Assembly: GCA_963969345.1 (NCBI GenBank) | Contig: OZ017769.1 | Location: forward strand, 3,344,298 to 3,408,297 | Source of the DNA: Turbatrix aceti | Taxonomy: Eukaryota > Nematoda > Chromadorea > Rhabditida > Panagrolaimidae | DNA: 64,000 bases | Reading direction: 5' to 3' | Shown here: piece by piece, positions 1 through 12,326 of the stretch | How positions within the stretch are numbered: position 1 is the first letter of the stretch | How the letters are laid out: each line of letters starts with the position of its first letter | The notes under the pieces: model-generated | What the model was told of the DNA's origin: nothing | Seen by the model: the letters and a program-made list of their open reading frames with translations, nothing else | Databases searched by the model: none | Made by a program: the position numbers and the translations under genes

Positions 1-1549
1 ACATTTTTTATATTTTTCTTGGATTCTTCATCAAAAATTTTATCGATCAATGTATGTCCTGACTTTGTCAATGCCTAAGTTTTTTACGACGTGCTAAAAA
101 TCGTCAAAAGTTGAAAAAACGCGATTTTGACAGACTTCTGACAAAAAATTGAGTTTGCAAGAAAAAAAACAAGAACGTAACACATAAATATATCCGAGTT
201 AGGTACACAGAAGGCTATTCTTAAATACAAATGCAATAAAATCCCTCTGCACAAAGCACATGTCCTCATCCTATTCTAACCGTATCCGGGAACGAACTCG
301 GTTAAATGTCATCTGGCGACGACCAGGAAAAAAAAGTCATTCACGCAGGCGTCATTTACTATTGTTTAATAAATATATACGATTTTCTAAAAAAAGTCGT
401 GACACAAGAAGGATATGACTACAAAAGACAGGAAAGATATGGCGTAAAACAAAAGTACACCGCTTCAAATGGGGTAGGGTAACCTTTTCGAACTGTACTA
501 TTACCGGTACCAGGTAGAAATGGAGAAAGGAAGAATACAAAACACCTTGCCAGCGCCGGCAACTTTCAAGTGACAAATATACATTAGTATAATACTTCCA
601 GGATTGAACTTTTGCAAGAAAAGGTAATTATGGCAAAAAAAAGTCAAAAAAAGAATAATTCGACTTTATCAATGAAAAAAATGCGCAAATTTGATCAAAT
701 TCAACATTTTTCAACTTTTCCGGACCAAAAAAGTCTTCAACAGGCCAGAAATATTATAGATCCAAAGTCCCCTTACATACCTGTCATCCATCAATTCTGT
801 GTGGTCTCTTCTTCTTCTCACCGTGGTGCTCGTTTCATCCAGGCGCTGCCCTGTCCCCCCAGCGTCGGTGTCGGTGTCGCCAAAGTTGTCAGACGTTTTT
901 TATGCCCACAAGCTGTCACTGCCCGTGAAATGATGATGATGATGACGATGACGGCGTGGATGATCGTGGACAGTGGGGTACGCGCGCCAACCAGGGAGGT
1001 CTCCGGATTGGTAAAAATTACAAAGATACACAAAAAAGTTGTTTTTTTTCGCCCCAGTCAATCAAAAAACGATTTATTCAAAAAGGCCGACGCTTTGGTG
1101 GGTAACGATCGGTTGCAGCGGCAACGGCGGCATAATTATTAACTACTTCTTTTATGAATGTATATTATTGCAAGTAGGTAATATGACTGCCGTTTTTGAG
1201 GGGTTTACCACCAATTTTTTTATATTTCAAAAAAATCCACTTACCCCCACTAATCGTTTCTATTCACCAACCTGAATCCATTGTTGTTGGCCTACACGTC
1301 GTAGATTATGAATGACAATGTTAGAATTACGATAAATTACTTGAAATAACATAAAAACCCTGCATTTTGGGAATCTTTTTTTAAATTTGTAGGTTACCTC
1401 ATTTTTGAGCGTGCGTGCGCGTTTTGGGTTCTCGACGCGAAATCACGCGAGAGCAAAAAGCGAAGTTTGATGAAGTGCATTTATTTCGCCCACGGATTTT
1501 CCAATCCACGCCGATTGTTTTCTACTTTTCACGGTCTCATTTGTTGGAT
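1..1549. other. Upstream region of the Jagunal gene, no gene seen
   Basis: AT-rich intergenic DNA with a more GC-rich patch around 830-1010. That patch holds a short GAT/ATG-type microsatellite near 927-955. The open frames here have no splice signals or family resemblance and look like chance. A TTTGTAG acceptor ends at about 1391 and may be the 3' splice site of a 5' UTR intron or a trans-splice site for the Jagunal transcript. Confidence 0.5.
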
Positions 1550-2723
1550 ATGTCATCGAAGACAGGCCCCCGGGCTGTCGGAACGGATGGCAGCGACTTC
1601 CAGCACCGACAGAGGGTCGCAGCGCAGTACCAGACGAGGTGAGTTGTCTCTTTTCTTACTTTGTCCGCCAGAACATGTGTAAAGTAACTCCGTGGGCGTA
1701 TGTTTTTCAGTGCTGCTTACAAGTTCAACTTGAAGCTCCTCTTCATCCTTCACGTTTCGGTACTCGTCGCTATGTGGGTCAAGATTTTCGGCGAGGTGGC
1801 CACGACTTATTTTGGGTACAAGCGTTCGCTCTGGAAAAAACTTGACCTTCCCTCCGCGTATCCATGGGAATACGTTTGGAGTCTGTCTTTTATTCCGATT
1901 GTTATTGGCCTTTTGGCTATTCCTAGGAACAAGGTTGGTTGGGGTTGGGTTCTGTTTTTGGGTTTTTAGGCAGATTTTTGGGGTTTCGTAGGTATACGTT
2001 TTTTTGGTGGTTTTTACGATTTCAAAGTTTGGGTTGCTTTTATAAAAATGAACCAATTTTTTTACTGTTACCTGTTTTTTCTGGATTTTTTACGATGTTT
2101 TTCTATCAATTTTACGGTTTTGGCGATTTTGTTGTTTTTTTGAATATAATTTTTATTTTAGTTTTTTTTTTAATTTTGCTGAGTTTGAAATTTGTGTACT
2201 TTTATAATTTTTGACTGTTTTTACGATACAGCTGCTGTTTCTAACGTTTTTGATATTTTCCAAGTTTTTATTAAATATAAATTTTACGGTTTTTCAAAAA
2301 TTTTCTATGTTCTCTAACTTTTTTTCGCATTTTTAGCATTGTATTGTATTTTTTTACCCGATTCAATAATTTTTTCCAATCATTCGCATTACTGATTTTT
2401 TTTAGGTAAAACTCATGACGTACGCCTACTACACGCAGTTCTTCTTCGGCATTCTGCCCTGCATGATCGGTCTCGGCTCTCAGTTCCCCGAACTTTTCGA
2501 ATACATCAGGGATCCTTCCCGGACCGATATCCCAACAGTCAAGGGCACTTTTCCGATGGTCGTCATCTGGTTCATCTTCTTCCTCATCGCGTTTCAAATC
2601 CACATGTTTGCCATGTACTTCAAGTACTATCTGCTCGCCGCCTGGGCTCCGGTCGTCGTCACCACCCCCACACCGGGCGAGGAGCCTGCCGCCAAGACCG
2701 AAAAGGACAAGAAATCAGAGTAG
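1550..2723 (+). CDS. JAGN1: Jagunal homologue (ER membrane protein)
   Basis: Three exons with matching phases: 1550-1638, 1711-1933 and 2406-2723, giving 209 aa. The N-terminus contains [19 protein letters not shown], which is almost the Jagunal family signature. Four hydrophobic segments follow (about residues 35-55, 83-100, 108-128 and 150-175), with [12 protein letters not shown] matching the conserved loop. The tail is charged and ends KKSE, a KKXX dilysine ER-retrieval signal, as in other Jagunals. Jagunal is a small four-pass ER protein needed for ER organisation and vesicle traffic (established for fly and human). The second intron (1934-2405) is T-rich. A likely poly(A) signal lies near 2927. 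Start: the ATG at 1550 opens directly into the family signature. Confidence 0.93.
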
Positions 2724-5112
2724 GCTTCTGGAGACACGCTTTTTCATTCCTCTTCGTCAGCCCCAGCCCAAAACCCTGCCCAATGCGATTACGCCTCTCG
2801 GATGTTTTTTTTTGTCAACATCATCATCTGTGGACAAAGACGACTTCCGTGCAAACAAAAACTTTTCCTTCGACTTTTTTATTTGTATTTTTCGAACGAA
2901 CGCGTATGGTCAAAAAAATAAGAGAAATAAAATTAAAAATTTCTATTCTTGGTGGATTGCGTTTATTAAAAATCGAAAAAAAATTGTTCGAAAAAAAATG
3001 TTTTGAAGTTTAGAAAAAAATTTTAGAATTTTTTTTTCGATTTTTTAATTTTCATACAATTTTTAGAAATTTTTTTCGATTTTTTTTTAGTTTTCAGAAA
3101 ATTTTGTTGAAATTTTTCGAATTTTTTTTAGAAAAAAGACTTTCCAAATTTGTTTGTACCAAAAAAATCGAATGGCACAATGTACGATTTTTTTTCAGCG
3201 AGAACGGCAAAAAAAGTCAAATTGAAAGAAAAAACTGGAAAATTGAATGGATGAACTTTGATTCGGTCAGCGAGTTTTTTTTACATGATTACCCCAGAAA
3301 AAAAGGAGATTATACTATGCATGTTATTTTTGGAAGCATGCCATGGCATTTCTATTCGTTCTATAAATAAACCGAAAATGACGGCACGGCATTTTAAATT
3401 TGTTTTCTGCTTTGTTTTTTGGTATGTAACTGTCAATATTTTTTTTGTTTGGAGAACTGCATTTCTCGATTATTTTTTTATCTAAGCTTATGAAATCTAA
3501 GATTTCATCAAATTCGTCATCCATAAATATCTGTCTGCCCAAAAAGCTATCACTTACACACGCGGAACTTTGAGGCCTGTTCGTTGTTCACGTGAATCTG
3601 AAAATTTGAAATCTGAAACCTCGATTCAACGATTTCCTGACTACAAAAAAATGATGCACGATCAATTCATGTGCATTTTTGGCGTATGACGTCGAAAACG
3701 CTTTCTTCCAACAACCAAATTTGTTGCAGAGCTAATTATTCGTTGAACTGACGAGTTTTGGGGGTCAAAGAGGCCAGGCCAGGCCGCCTTTGCTGGAGGG
3801 TCCCGACCTGACTGGCACTCCCGCCCTTTGTGCGGATGACAACGGCACCAATGCCAATGAATGTTGCAAATGCATTCACCGTGCGAAATTGCCTTGGACT
3901 GAGAATTGTGTCATTTCGGTTTCGTGGGTGGACTTTGAAATGAAAAATGCGAAAAATCAAAATTTGCTGAAAAAAATTTTTTGAAAATTTTGGTCACCGT
4001 AGCCGCATTTTTTTGGCCAATTCTGTTATTCATTTTTCAAAAACAGCTTTTTCTATGCAAAAAAATTGAAAAAGTTCAAAACAATATTTTTGAGCAATTC
4101 TAATTTTTTTCTCAGTAATTTTTTCAATTTTTTTTCAATTTTTTTGAAATTGAACATTTAAAAAAAAATTTTCAGTTACGTTTTTTTGTTTTTTTTGACA
4201 AATTTTATTCCTTGCACTGCAAATTTCAATTTTTTTGAAATCCCATTTCCGAGGCTTTGCACAGGTTTACGGAAAGATATATGTGTCCAAATATTTGAAC
4301 TAAGCATGTCTAATGAGTTCTTCCCTGCGCCGCCGAGGGCTTCGGCGGATGCACTCGTCTCGTCTCTCCTCAGGCATTATACTACGTGGCGGTGGCTCAT
4401 GTCCTCTGGCCCTCGGTACAAGGATTGCAAAATTGTTGTCCCCGACTCGGATGACAGCCCTTCTCACGAGTAGTCCTCTCCAGGACCGCCGCACAAAAGG
4501 GCAAGACAGACGACACCTGGAGGTTTATTTATTCACTTCTCTCCGCTCTCGTCCATCGGCATCTGCATCGGCAACTAAATAGAATCCGGTGGGAGCCTCC
4601 GCGTGGAATTCTTTTCTCCACCCGGGGCCTAGCGACCATAGTGATGTGATGTCATCCCCGGGAATAGAAAAAGGAGGAGGGGTGCTGCCGAGATTGCCGC
4701 GCTCGATAATGACACTCCTTCCCTCCTTGTGCCAAAAAATGACGGACTTGACATGCCCATGCCCATGCCAAGTCCGCGGCAGAGCTCACATCAGTCAGCG
4801 CCTTGTTTGCTCTTTTGGTGGGCAACATCACCAACAGCAGCTCGGCCAGCTCCCGCGTGCAAATTGCATTAGGCGGCGCCCGGGGGAAATCCCTGTTGTG
4901 CCGGTAAAGCATCGTTTCTGCATTCACCGGCACAAAAGAGGACGTATGTGGGAGGTAAGACCCCCGGAGCTCCAGCACCAGCACCACGCGTGGCGCTGGC
5001 GCTGATGCGGTGCCCAGAGGGGATTAGGAAATAATTGGCCCCAACCAACCCCGTCCACGTCCAGCACGTGAACGAACGGTCGTAGCCTGGTTGGTTGGTG
5101 TTCCAAAAAAGT

Positions 5113-5206
5113 CAATGACCATTTGATTGATGGTCTGCATATTTCTGACGGCTTGTTATCGCTTACATTAGTCAGAAATAGGCAGCCTAACAATAAATGG
5201 TCATTG
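5113..5206 (+). ncRNA. Candidate precursor-miRNA-like hairpin
   Basis: The left arm 5113-5149 pairs with the right arm 5171-5206 around a 21-nt loop. The outer 12 pairs (CAATGACCATTT with AAATGGTCATTG) are perfect. The remaining stem has only a few mismatches and one bulge. Two wobble positions are G-U when read as plus-strand RNA and would be A-C on the minus strand, which favours plus-strand transcription. Size (about 94 nt) and shape fit an animal pre-miRNA. A short MITE cannot be excluded. It shares the core CCATTTGATYG with the hairpin at 40041-40146. I recognise no known miRNA sequence. Confidence 0.45.
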
Positions 5207-6560
5207 AAGCCCCTAACACCCCGAAGCGCCTACGTTCATGTTCCGGCTCATCCCCTATCCTTCATCATTCAAACGTCATTTCACTTCCCCTCATTCATGC
5301 CAGCTAGTTAGTATCAATGACCACGACCACAAAAAAGCCTCAAGGGTCACCTTTGCACGATGGCTTCCTCAGCTAATTCCAAAATAAGCTAATAGAAACC
5401 AAGAAACCATTCTTTATCCTGTTTTTTGATGCTATAAACGCCTCGACTATATCCGACTTCCTTTTTCCTGGTTGCAGTGATTTTTTTCCGGATGCATGAG
5501 ACATTTGGAATTCCAAAAACACGCAAAAGACGTCACAAAAACGATTTTTGAAAGTTCAATACTCTTCCGGGAACTCATGCATCCTAGCTGCCAAATTCAG
5601 AACATACATTTCCTTCCAGACCGAACGTTTTGGTTTCTATGTATACTTCGACTCCAGACTATCCCCGTTTTATTGTTTTTCAGTTGGTCATTTCGTCTCT
5701 ATGGACCATAAATTCCGGCATTTTTGCGAACGTGTCAAAAACTGCCCAGTCAGTTTTTTTTCTCCTAGCGCTGTTGTTTTTGGCACTTTTTTCTGAGCCC
5801 GTAAATATTAACTACGTGTCAGAAATGCCAAAAAATACTAACAAAACCTCAAACAGGCTGGCTTGAAGATTAATGGTCTCCGGAGAAATTTGGAATTCTA
5901 AGACGTTCCAGAATACCTGAAATCTACCAGCAACTAAAGCCTGAGTGAGGGATGAAGATAGAGCCAGGGAGTGGGGGGGGGGGACGTGTGACGACGTCGA
6001 CGTGGATGCGATGCATCGTTGGCCCGCCCGCCCGCCGGCACCACGGCACATGCCAAAGGCGGCAGGCATAGAGTCGAGTCGAGTCGCGGCGGTGGCGGCA
6101 TGCAGCAGCACTCGCACTCGCTTGCCTCACTTTTAGCACTTTTCAGGGCTACACGCCGCCGCGGGGATAAGCGCGCTTCTTTTTTTTTCGATTTTTTGCC
6201 GCGTCCAAGACGAGAGTGCGCCACCGCCACCGCCGACGCCGACGCCGACAACGGCAATGGGGACGGGGACGGCAGCGACACACGCGCTCAAGTCTTTAGG
6301 CCCGGCTGGGAGCTTGCTTTGTCGCTCCCGCTCGCTTCCCTTCCCAATCGACTAGACAGACTAGCGGTGGCGGTTAAAGGTCTAGGTCTAGGTCTCGTCT
6401 TCGTCAAGCCACTTTCTTTCTTTCCCTTTCTCGTAGGCGGCGATTAATTCGCGCACAATAGCATCGTGTGCCCTCTCATCTCATCTCCCTCATTCATTTG
6501 ACCCTCCTCATTCGACGGGCTCGTGTCAGTCATTTAACCGGACATCCTTCATCTACTCAT

Positions 6561-6571
6561 TCATTTTCAGC
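6561..6571 (+). promoter_or_regulatory. Probable spliced-leader acceptor of the Ly6-domain gene
   Basis: TCATTTTCAG followed by a 14-nt leader and then the ATG at 6585. No upstream coding exon fits, so this is most simply an outron trans-splice site. Confidence 0.5.
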
Positions 6572-6584
6572 TAGCAACAACAGC

Positions 6585-8738
6585 ATGTGGCTTGCCGGCG
6601 CCGTCGTCGTCGTCTTCGCGACGTGCCTCCCGGCAACGACGTCTGCCGTCAAGTGCCTAGACTGCGTCGGACGCAACTGCATGGGCAACTTCTGTGACGG
6701 TGACTACTGCGTACTCTCGCACTACGCTCCGCGATGGGGTACCGTCGAGTGGGGCGAGCCCCGGGTCGTCAAGGGATGCATGACCGGATCCATGCTCCGG
6801 GAAGACGTCCGAAGTCACTGCGAAACCGTCGACGAAGACGGAGAAGTGAGTTATCCTTACATTTTCCTCCTACTAAATCCTAATTTTTTCCGAGTACAAA
6901 AAAAACAGCGGACGTCTCCTATTTTGTAGTCCGTGCAAAAAAGAGCTTTCTTTGTCTCGCGAGTGCATCTAGTCTCCCTGTTTTGTTCTTGCACGGCGTT
7001 TTGAATCCAAATAAGCTTGTTGTTGACTAATTCTGAGGTGCAAAACTTTTACGCTGACTAGAAAACCAAAACACCAAGTCGGCGTAAAAGTTGTACAGCC
7101 AGGGAGGGGTAAGATAAATGCCGTAAAACACGGAACAACCAGAGGAACTATGCATATCGGGCCATGCTGCCGGATGGCCGCATGCCACATCGATTCATCA
7201 AAACTAAATTACGGCCGACTTCCTTGTGGTATGGCGGGGCATAAAAAAAGGGAAATTCGTGTACTAGCATCTTGTTTTCTATTTTCTACCATAGAACACA
7301 TAACTGCCCTAATTTACGCATTTATTGCCTATCACGGATTTTTTTAACCCTTATCCAGAGGTTAAAAAAATCTGTTCCAAAGTCAGCGTAGCTAAATATA
7401 TTGCCTAGGAAAGGACATAAGAAATCATCTATTATTCCTACGACATTCCCCCTCCCTATTGTTCCTACAATTTTAATTTCGAAATTGCAGGAAGTGTTTA
7501 CGTGCTTCTGCAATGACAAGGACTACTGCAACTCGGACACGGCAACAACCAAGCTCGAGGTACAACCGGTTCCGTTGTTGACATGCGTCTGCGAAGGCTC
7601 GCACTGCAAATCGCCAACATGCCTCGGCGAGCTGTGCAGCTACGTCGTCAACCACAAAACCAAGCAACACGAACAGGGCTGCGTCAACGCGTCCGTGCCA
7701 CTCATCGAGCGGCGATCAGCAGGAGCCTGCATGATCCCGCCTATCACAGGTGCCATGCACCACACAGTTGCTAAGAACGCAGACGATCTACTCCTGACCG
7801 AGAGCTGCATCTGTGGCACTGACTACTGCAATGCCGAGAAACCCGAAATCGACGTCAAGGAAAATATGAAGTGCGACGCATTCGTGCGCGCAGATGTCAT
7901 GGGCACGAAGATGACGTCTCGAAACACGACTTGTACCGGGGAGTACTGTTTCAAGGCTAAGATTACGTCAGAACTAGGACACATGAGCAGTTACCAAACA
8001 ATGGGATGCGCGAGTTTCATCGACGGTGCGCAACTGGCTGAAGAGTTGAATCCTACCGGATGCGCCAATTTCGAAAGTGAAAAAGTTCAGGTTGAAGCCT
8101 GCATGAACGTGAGTTTTACATACAACCTCCCTATTACCAGGCTAACAAAGTTGTTTTTGTCAGTTGTCATATACACCTTGCAAAACCTAATTACCTATTC
8201 ACACGTCCCCTAAGCGAGTTAGTTACCCTAACACGTGCCTTTTAAGACTAAAGACAAGCGAGCCATTGGCCGGGCACGCGCCAACCAAGAAGTATCGCAG
8301 CCGAAGCGAAAGACAAAAACAAAGGCCGGAAAGAAGCCAAAATTCGAAGTGGACTACGAAGAAGGCGACGACGAGGAAGACGATGAGCCGAGGAGAAGGA
8401 AGCCCTCACGACCGATTAAGCCTAAGCAAAAGACACCAGAACCCGAGCCTGAAGAAGAAGAGGCCGAAAAGGAGGAGGAAGAAGAAGGCCCCGAAGGAGA
8501 TGACAACGAAGAAGACAAGGACGAGAGCCCTGAAGAGTCCGAAGTGTCCGAAACAACGACGCAGCATTACATTTTCGAGCGACCGACTGTCGCTCCTGCC
8601 CCGGATGACTCCAACATCGCTCTTATCAGTGTGTTCCTACTCCTTATTGTGCTCATTATTCTGAGTGGCATCGTGTGGAAGCTAGAGCTCCACAAGAAGC
8701 TCTTCCGATCATCCTATGATACGGTTGCCGGCGGCTAA
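6585..8738 (+). CDS. Single-pass membrane protein with three Ly6/three-finger-like domains
   Basis: Exons 6585-6845, 7491-8108 and 8247-8738, all phase 0, giving 456 aa. Residues 1-21 are a signal peptide ending near TTSA. Three Cys-rich units follow, each starting like a Ly6 domain (VKCLDCVG, LTCVCEGSHC, MKCDAFV). The first two close with CxCxxxYCN (CFCNDKDYCN, CICGTDYCN). In the third unit the closing motif is eroded (ACMN then TKDKRA), so its last disulphides are probably missing. A Lys/Arg-rich then Glu/Asp-rich stalk follows (about residues 295-400). One membrane segment lies at about 417-437, with a short cytoplasmic tail. The layout resembles nematode multi-domain activin-receptor/Ly6-like surface proteins of unknown role. 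The ligand is unknown. The acceptor of exon 3 is TTTAAG, slightly unusual. Confidence 0.75.
7038..7100 (+). other. Intronic stem-loop
   Basis: Inside intron 1 of the Ly6-domain gene, AACTTTTACGCTGACT pairs with AGTCGGCGTAAAAGTT over 16 bp, with one G-U on the plus strand and a loop of about 17 nt. It is shorter than a typical pre-miRNA stem. Function unknown. Confidence 0.35.
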
Positions 8739-10068
8739 GACGTCGACAGTGAATCCGATCTTCTCAGCCTGCCTCTTCCGAGATATTGCTCAACATACTG
8801 GGTTGTCCCTATTTTTTAACTAATTTGTATTCCTATTTTTTTCTACTATAGTTCATATAGGGCGTCGAAGAAAGCATCCAGGCTCTCCTGGGTGTTTTCA
8901 ACGACGGTCCACCACTCACGAATTTTGACCGTTTACACTCTAGACGGTCAGAATTCGATGCGTTAATCGCAAAAGTTCACTTCTGCTTTGGTACAATCTC
9001 CAAGGTTGTTTTTTTTTAAATAACTGTTTTTATTTATTAAATTGCGTTTTTAATTGTTTGTTTGGCTTGTAATGTGAGGCCAGGTGTCCCGGCATTCAGC
9101 CCTACGTTGTCAGCGGTCCAAAAAGAAGAAAAAACAATCACGTTCTCGTCTTTCCTTTTTTTTGTGGATTTCAATTTTTTTGAAAAATTTGTGATCCGTT
9201 GTTTGTTCTCGTTCTCCCCACTTTTTTCCATCCGTGAAAAAAAATTTATAATCTATAAGCATATTTTTTTCAACAAATTTTGGAACGAGCTATGTTATTT
9301 ATCTAGTGCATTGCTTCTGGTAGCACAGCACCCCTCTTCTCCCCTAACAAAGAAATTTTGTTCCTTCTTTTTCTTATGTTAGCTCATTGTCAATGTTTCT
9401 ATTTTTTTTTATTATTTCAGTTTCCAGGCAATAAATAGTATTCTTATATTTTCCTGTTATTATTATTGCGCTAGATAAGAAAGAAAGAAGATAAAAATAA
9501 AATTGGTGTACATTTTTTTGACTTGACTCGTTAATAAAAAAAGAAGAAGACGAAAGAGATGAAAGCGGTCGTCATGACTGACAGTCTTCAGGAAAAACAA
9601 CATTGGCACTGGCGCCCGCCAGCTTACTTGTCCCGCTTGACTGACTGGCATCGGAAAAAACGGAAAAAAAAAGAGGGGGGAAGAATGCTTCAACGCTGCC
9701 GATGCCCGCTATGTCAAGATTTGCCACCCGGACTCCCAAATGGGTACTCGCAGCAACCGCGTTCCCAAACTAAATGTAGAAAAATGCAAAAAAGCATCGG
9801 AATCCGTAAACTGATGGCAAAAAATGCAAAAAAAAACCACGGCCTAAAAAAAGAACGTAACCAAAAACATATCGTTACCACCAGGCTACTGCGTGCGCGC
9901 AGCGAGGATCTAGACACGAAAATTTTTCCTGTTCCATGCGAGATTTTTGCGTTGAAAAAAATTGAGTTTTACGAACTCAAAACTCTTCTTCGGCTTCAAA
10001 AATAAGTAGCTTATTTTTGCCTTCTCCACTTTTTATCTCTCTTTTTGTACGTGTTGCTTTTTTAACCC
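8739..10068. other. Intergenic or 3' region with one unassigned exon-like stretch
   Basis: This is mostly AT-rich DNA. Only 8861-9004, described separately, looks coding. A 13-bp stem-loop lies inside that stretch, pairing GAATTTTGACCGT with ACGGTCAGAATTC. The rest, including the purine-rich 9470-9570 and 9650-9700, shows nothing I can support. Confidence 0.45.
8861..9004 (+). CDS. Unassigned exon-like open stretch, 48 codons
   Basis: Between a TATAG acceptor and an AAG|GTTG donor lies a 144-nt open frame beginning GVEESIQALLGVFNDG and ending HFCFGTISK. It is an exact multiple of three and reads like protein. A possible terminal exon at 9421-9438 (after TTATTTCAG) would add FPGNK and a stop in the same phase. 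It has no ATG, so it would be internal. One possibility is an alternative 3' end of the upstream Ly6-domain gene, spliced from ACG|GTTGCC near 8726, which is also phase 0. Another is part of an uncalled gene. Confidence 0.3.
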
Positions 10069-11678
10069 ATGGCCGCTGCAGTTGATGAGACCGAATCCGT
10101 CCCAGCAATCAGCGGTGAAGGTGAGAATGCTGTCGTCGCCGATGCCACCGCCAAAAATGCCGTCTCCGTTGTTGCCGCAGCAGCTGATTCAGCTCCGGTC
10201 GACGGTGTCTTCGTCAGCTGGGCTCCGAAGACGCCGCGCCGTCGCACGAAAACGAAAAGACAGCTCAAACAGATGCTTGGCGTAGGCGCGTTGCTCCAGG
10301 CGTACAAAGAAGAGCAAAATAAGCCTCCACCGACCCCGGAAGTCGTCAACGGACAAAGCGACGTCGAATCAGTGTCCAAGAAGCACAAAAAGTGAGTTTC
10401 CACATTTTTTAGGGGGTTTTTATATGTTTTTGGTCTTTTTTCAGGGTGAAAAAACCGAAGAAGCCCAAAAAGCCACGAGAAGAGTTGTCTGACGGCGAAA
10501 TGTCGTCGTCGTCTTCCAGTAGCAGCTCATCGGAGTCGTCAGACGACGACGAAATGTCTGGACGGGCTTGGAGGAGGCAAAAACAGCGGGCTGCTGCCAA
10601 GTCTTCGAGCGTGGACTTAAAGAAGGTATTCCGGGATGTGTACGAGAACAGGCACAGTTTTGTGCAGCAATGCCAGTTTCAGCAGAAGATGAAGCTTCTG
10701 TGGTCTCTTCGGGTATGTTTTTAATGAAAAAAATTGAAAATGATGGGTTTTGGGATGTTTTTTGAATTTTATAAATGAAAATCAAGTTTTACGATTTTTG
10801 GACCGAATTTCAACTTTTTTTTCAAATATTGATCGTAAAAATTGTTTTGAAAATTATTTTTTTGCAAAAATGTTTGGTTTTGGCACGAATTTTGTATTTT
10901 GTTTCAAAGAAAATTTTTTTAGACATAATTTATAACATTTTTGTTCAAATTTAATCGTAATTGCTCAAAATTCAGATTTTCGTTTTCCATTTTTATTCTG
11001 ATGTCTAAAATATTTTTGTGTTCTAAATTATGATTTTTTAACCAACACATGCTGCAATCGGGCGTATCTAAAAAAAAAACAACAACAAATTCTGATTGTT
11101 ATAATTTTTTTGCCTTTTTACAATTTTGACATTTTTGTTCAAATTTAATCGTAACCACCAAAAAACCGTAATTTGTAATTTTTGTTACCAATTGTTATTC
11201 ACACGTCAAAAATTTTTTTTCTGTGTTGTAAATTACCTTTTTTTTACCGACACACACTCTAATCAATCGAATGTCAAAAAAAACAACAAATTGTTATCTG
11301 TGCGTACATTTTTTCTTTTTTCTGAGCCTTCGACATTGGAAACACTCAATCTGACCTGACGTTTTCCGGTTTACCTGATGTCACGCATGAAAGAGTCTAA
11401 CCTGATGGTTCTTTTCTCGTTTTATCAAAGTTCATGTTTACCGGTAGTTCTTTAGTCGATTTACTTACATAGGCGAGCAAAAAATTGTCACCACGAACTA
11501 TATCGACACAGGAAAATGAATTGTCACGTATACCCCCCTTCCAAAGACCTTTTTTCTCCAAAAAAATCAATTTGCACTTGATAAACAATTTTTTTTATTT
11601 TTTTAGATGGCAATAAGCGGGCAATACGACGCAGTAATGCAGAAAAAAGAGCTAGTGGCAGACTACCTGTGTAAGTGA
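10069..11678 (+). CDS. Unrecognised Lys- and Ser-rich protein, probably nuclear
   Basis: Exons 10069-10391, 10445-10712 and 11607-11678 splice in phase and give 220 aa. I do not recognise the family. An Ala/Val-rich acidic start is followed by a basic block (PKTPRRRTKTKRQLKQ, about residues 60-75). A Lys/Pro stretch (KKHKKVKKPKKPKKP, about 105-120) comes next, then a serine and acidic run (about 125-150). A better-ordered C-terminus follows (KKVFRDVYENRHSF and MKLLWSLR). The basic clusters suggest nuclear localisation. The last exon ends in TGA, but its final bases also form a strong donor (CTGT|GTAAGT at 11670/11671). The true protein may therefore continue into an exon I could not find. Exon 3 rests only on phase and an acceptor. 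Confidence 0.55.
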
Positions 11679-12326
11679 GGTGACGAACAGGCTCGGACAC
11701 GACGTAGTCTAGCCTCTGCTGCTGCTGCTGCTGATGCTGGTTGAAGAAGGTCGTGCGATCTTTGATCTGACACACCTGAAAGAGAAAGGTTTTTTTCTAC
11801 ACACCGAATCGGTCGTTGGTCGCTTCTCTGCAGTCTTGCGTCGTCCCCATGCTGACAAACACCCTCTGTTCGCCTGCTATCGTGATTTTTTTCTGTTTCT
11901 TCTGTTTTCTTCCCCCTTTTTGCCCCAAGTGGACGGAATGGAAAATGATGACAATAAAAAAAGTCCTTTCAGTGTGCATGCAGGACGGATGGACACCGAG
12001 AAATTACTGGGAACTAAATTTTCGAACGGAAACAAAACCATAGATTTTCTGAAGTTTTTTACACTCGAGAATTTTTAAATTAATTTTTTTTTGCGAGAAA
12101 TTTTTTTTAATTGGTTAGCAAAAAAACGCTCAATTTCAACATTTTTTTTAAAGTTGAGTTCAAAAAAGAAAGACATATTTTGACCATTTTTTGAGCAGGA
12201 CTGATTAAAATTAAAAATAATCTGTTACAAAACGTTTTTTTTTTAATTCTGATTTCAGTTTTAAAAAACTGAAATCTGAATTTTTTGAAGTTTTTACACT
12301 GGAGAATTTACGATACCGAAAATTCG

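Larger units (their letters stand above)
2724..6584. other. Intergenic region with one strong stem-loop
   Basis: It holds the 3' UTR of the Jagunal gene, T-rich low-complexity DNA (3000-4200) and GC-richer DNA (4300-5050 and 5930-6430). The stem-loop at 5113-5206 is described separately. A short open stretch at about 3797-3911 encodes a Cys-containing peptide (ECCKCIHRAKLPW) but has no flanking splice sites. I do not call it. The region next to 6584 should contain the promoter of the following gene. Confidence 0.5.

Noticed and set aside
612..1142. 176-codon plus-strand open frame
   Set aside because: It runs through a trinucleotide repeat and AT-rich DNA, overlaps an equally open minus frame, and shows no domain or splice signals.
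3790..3984. Cys-containing open frame (ECCKCIHR)
   Set aside because: Too short, no signal peptide, no splice sites, ends in low-complexity sequence.
4300..5193. Several overlapping open frames on both strands
   Set aside because: They are explained by high GC content in this stretch, with no codon pattern or family match.
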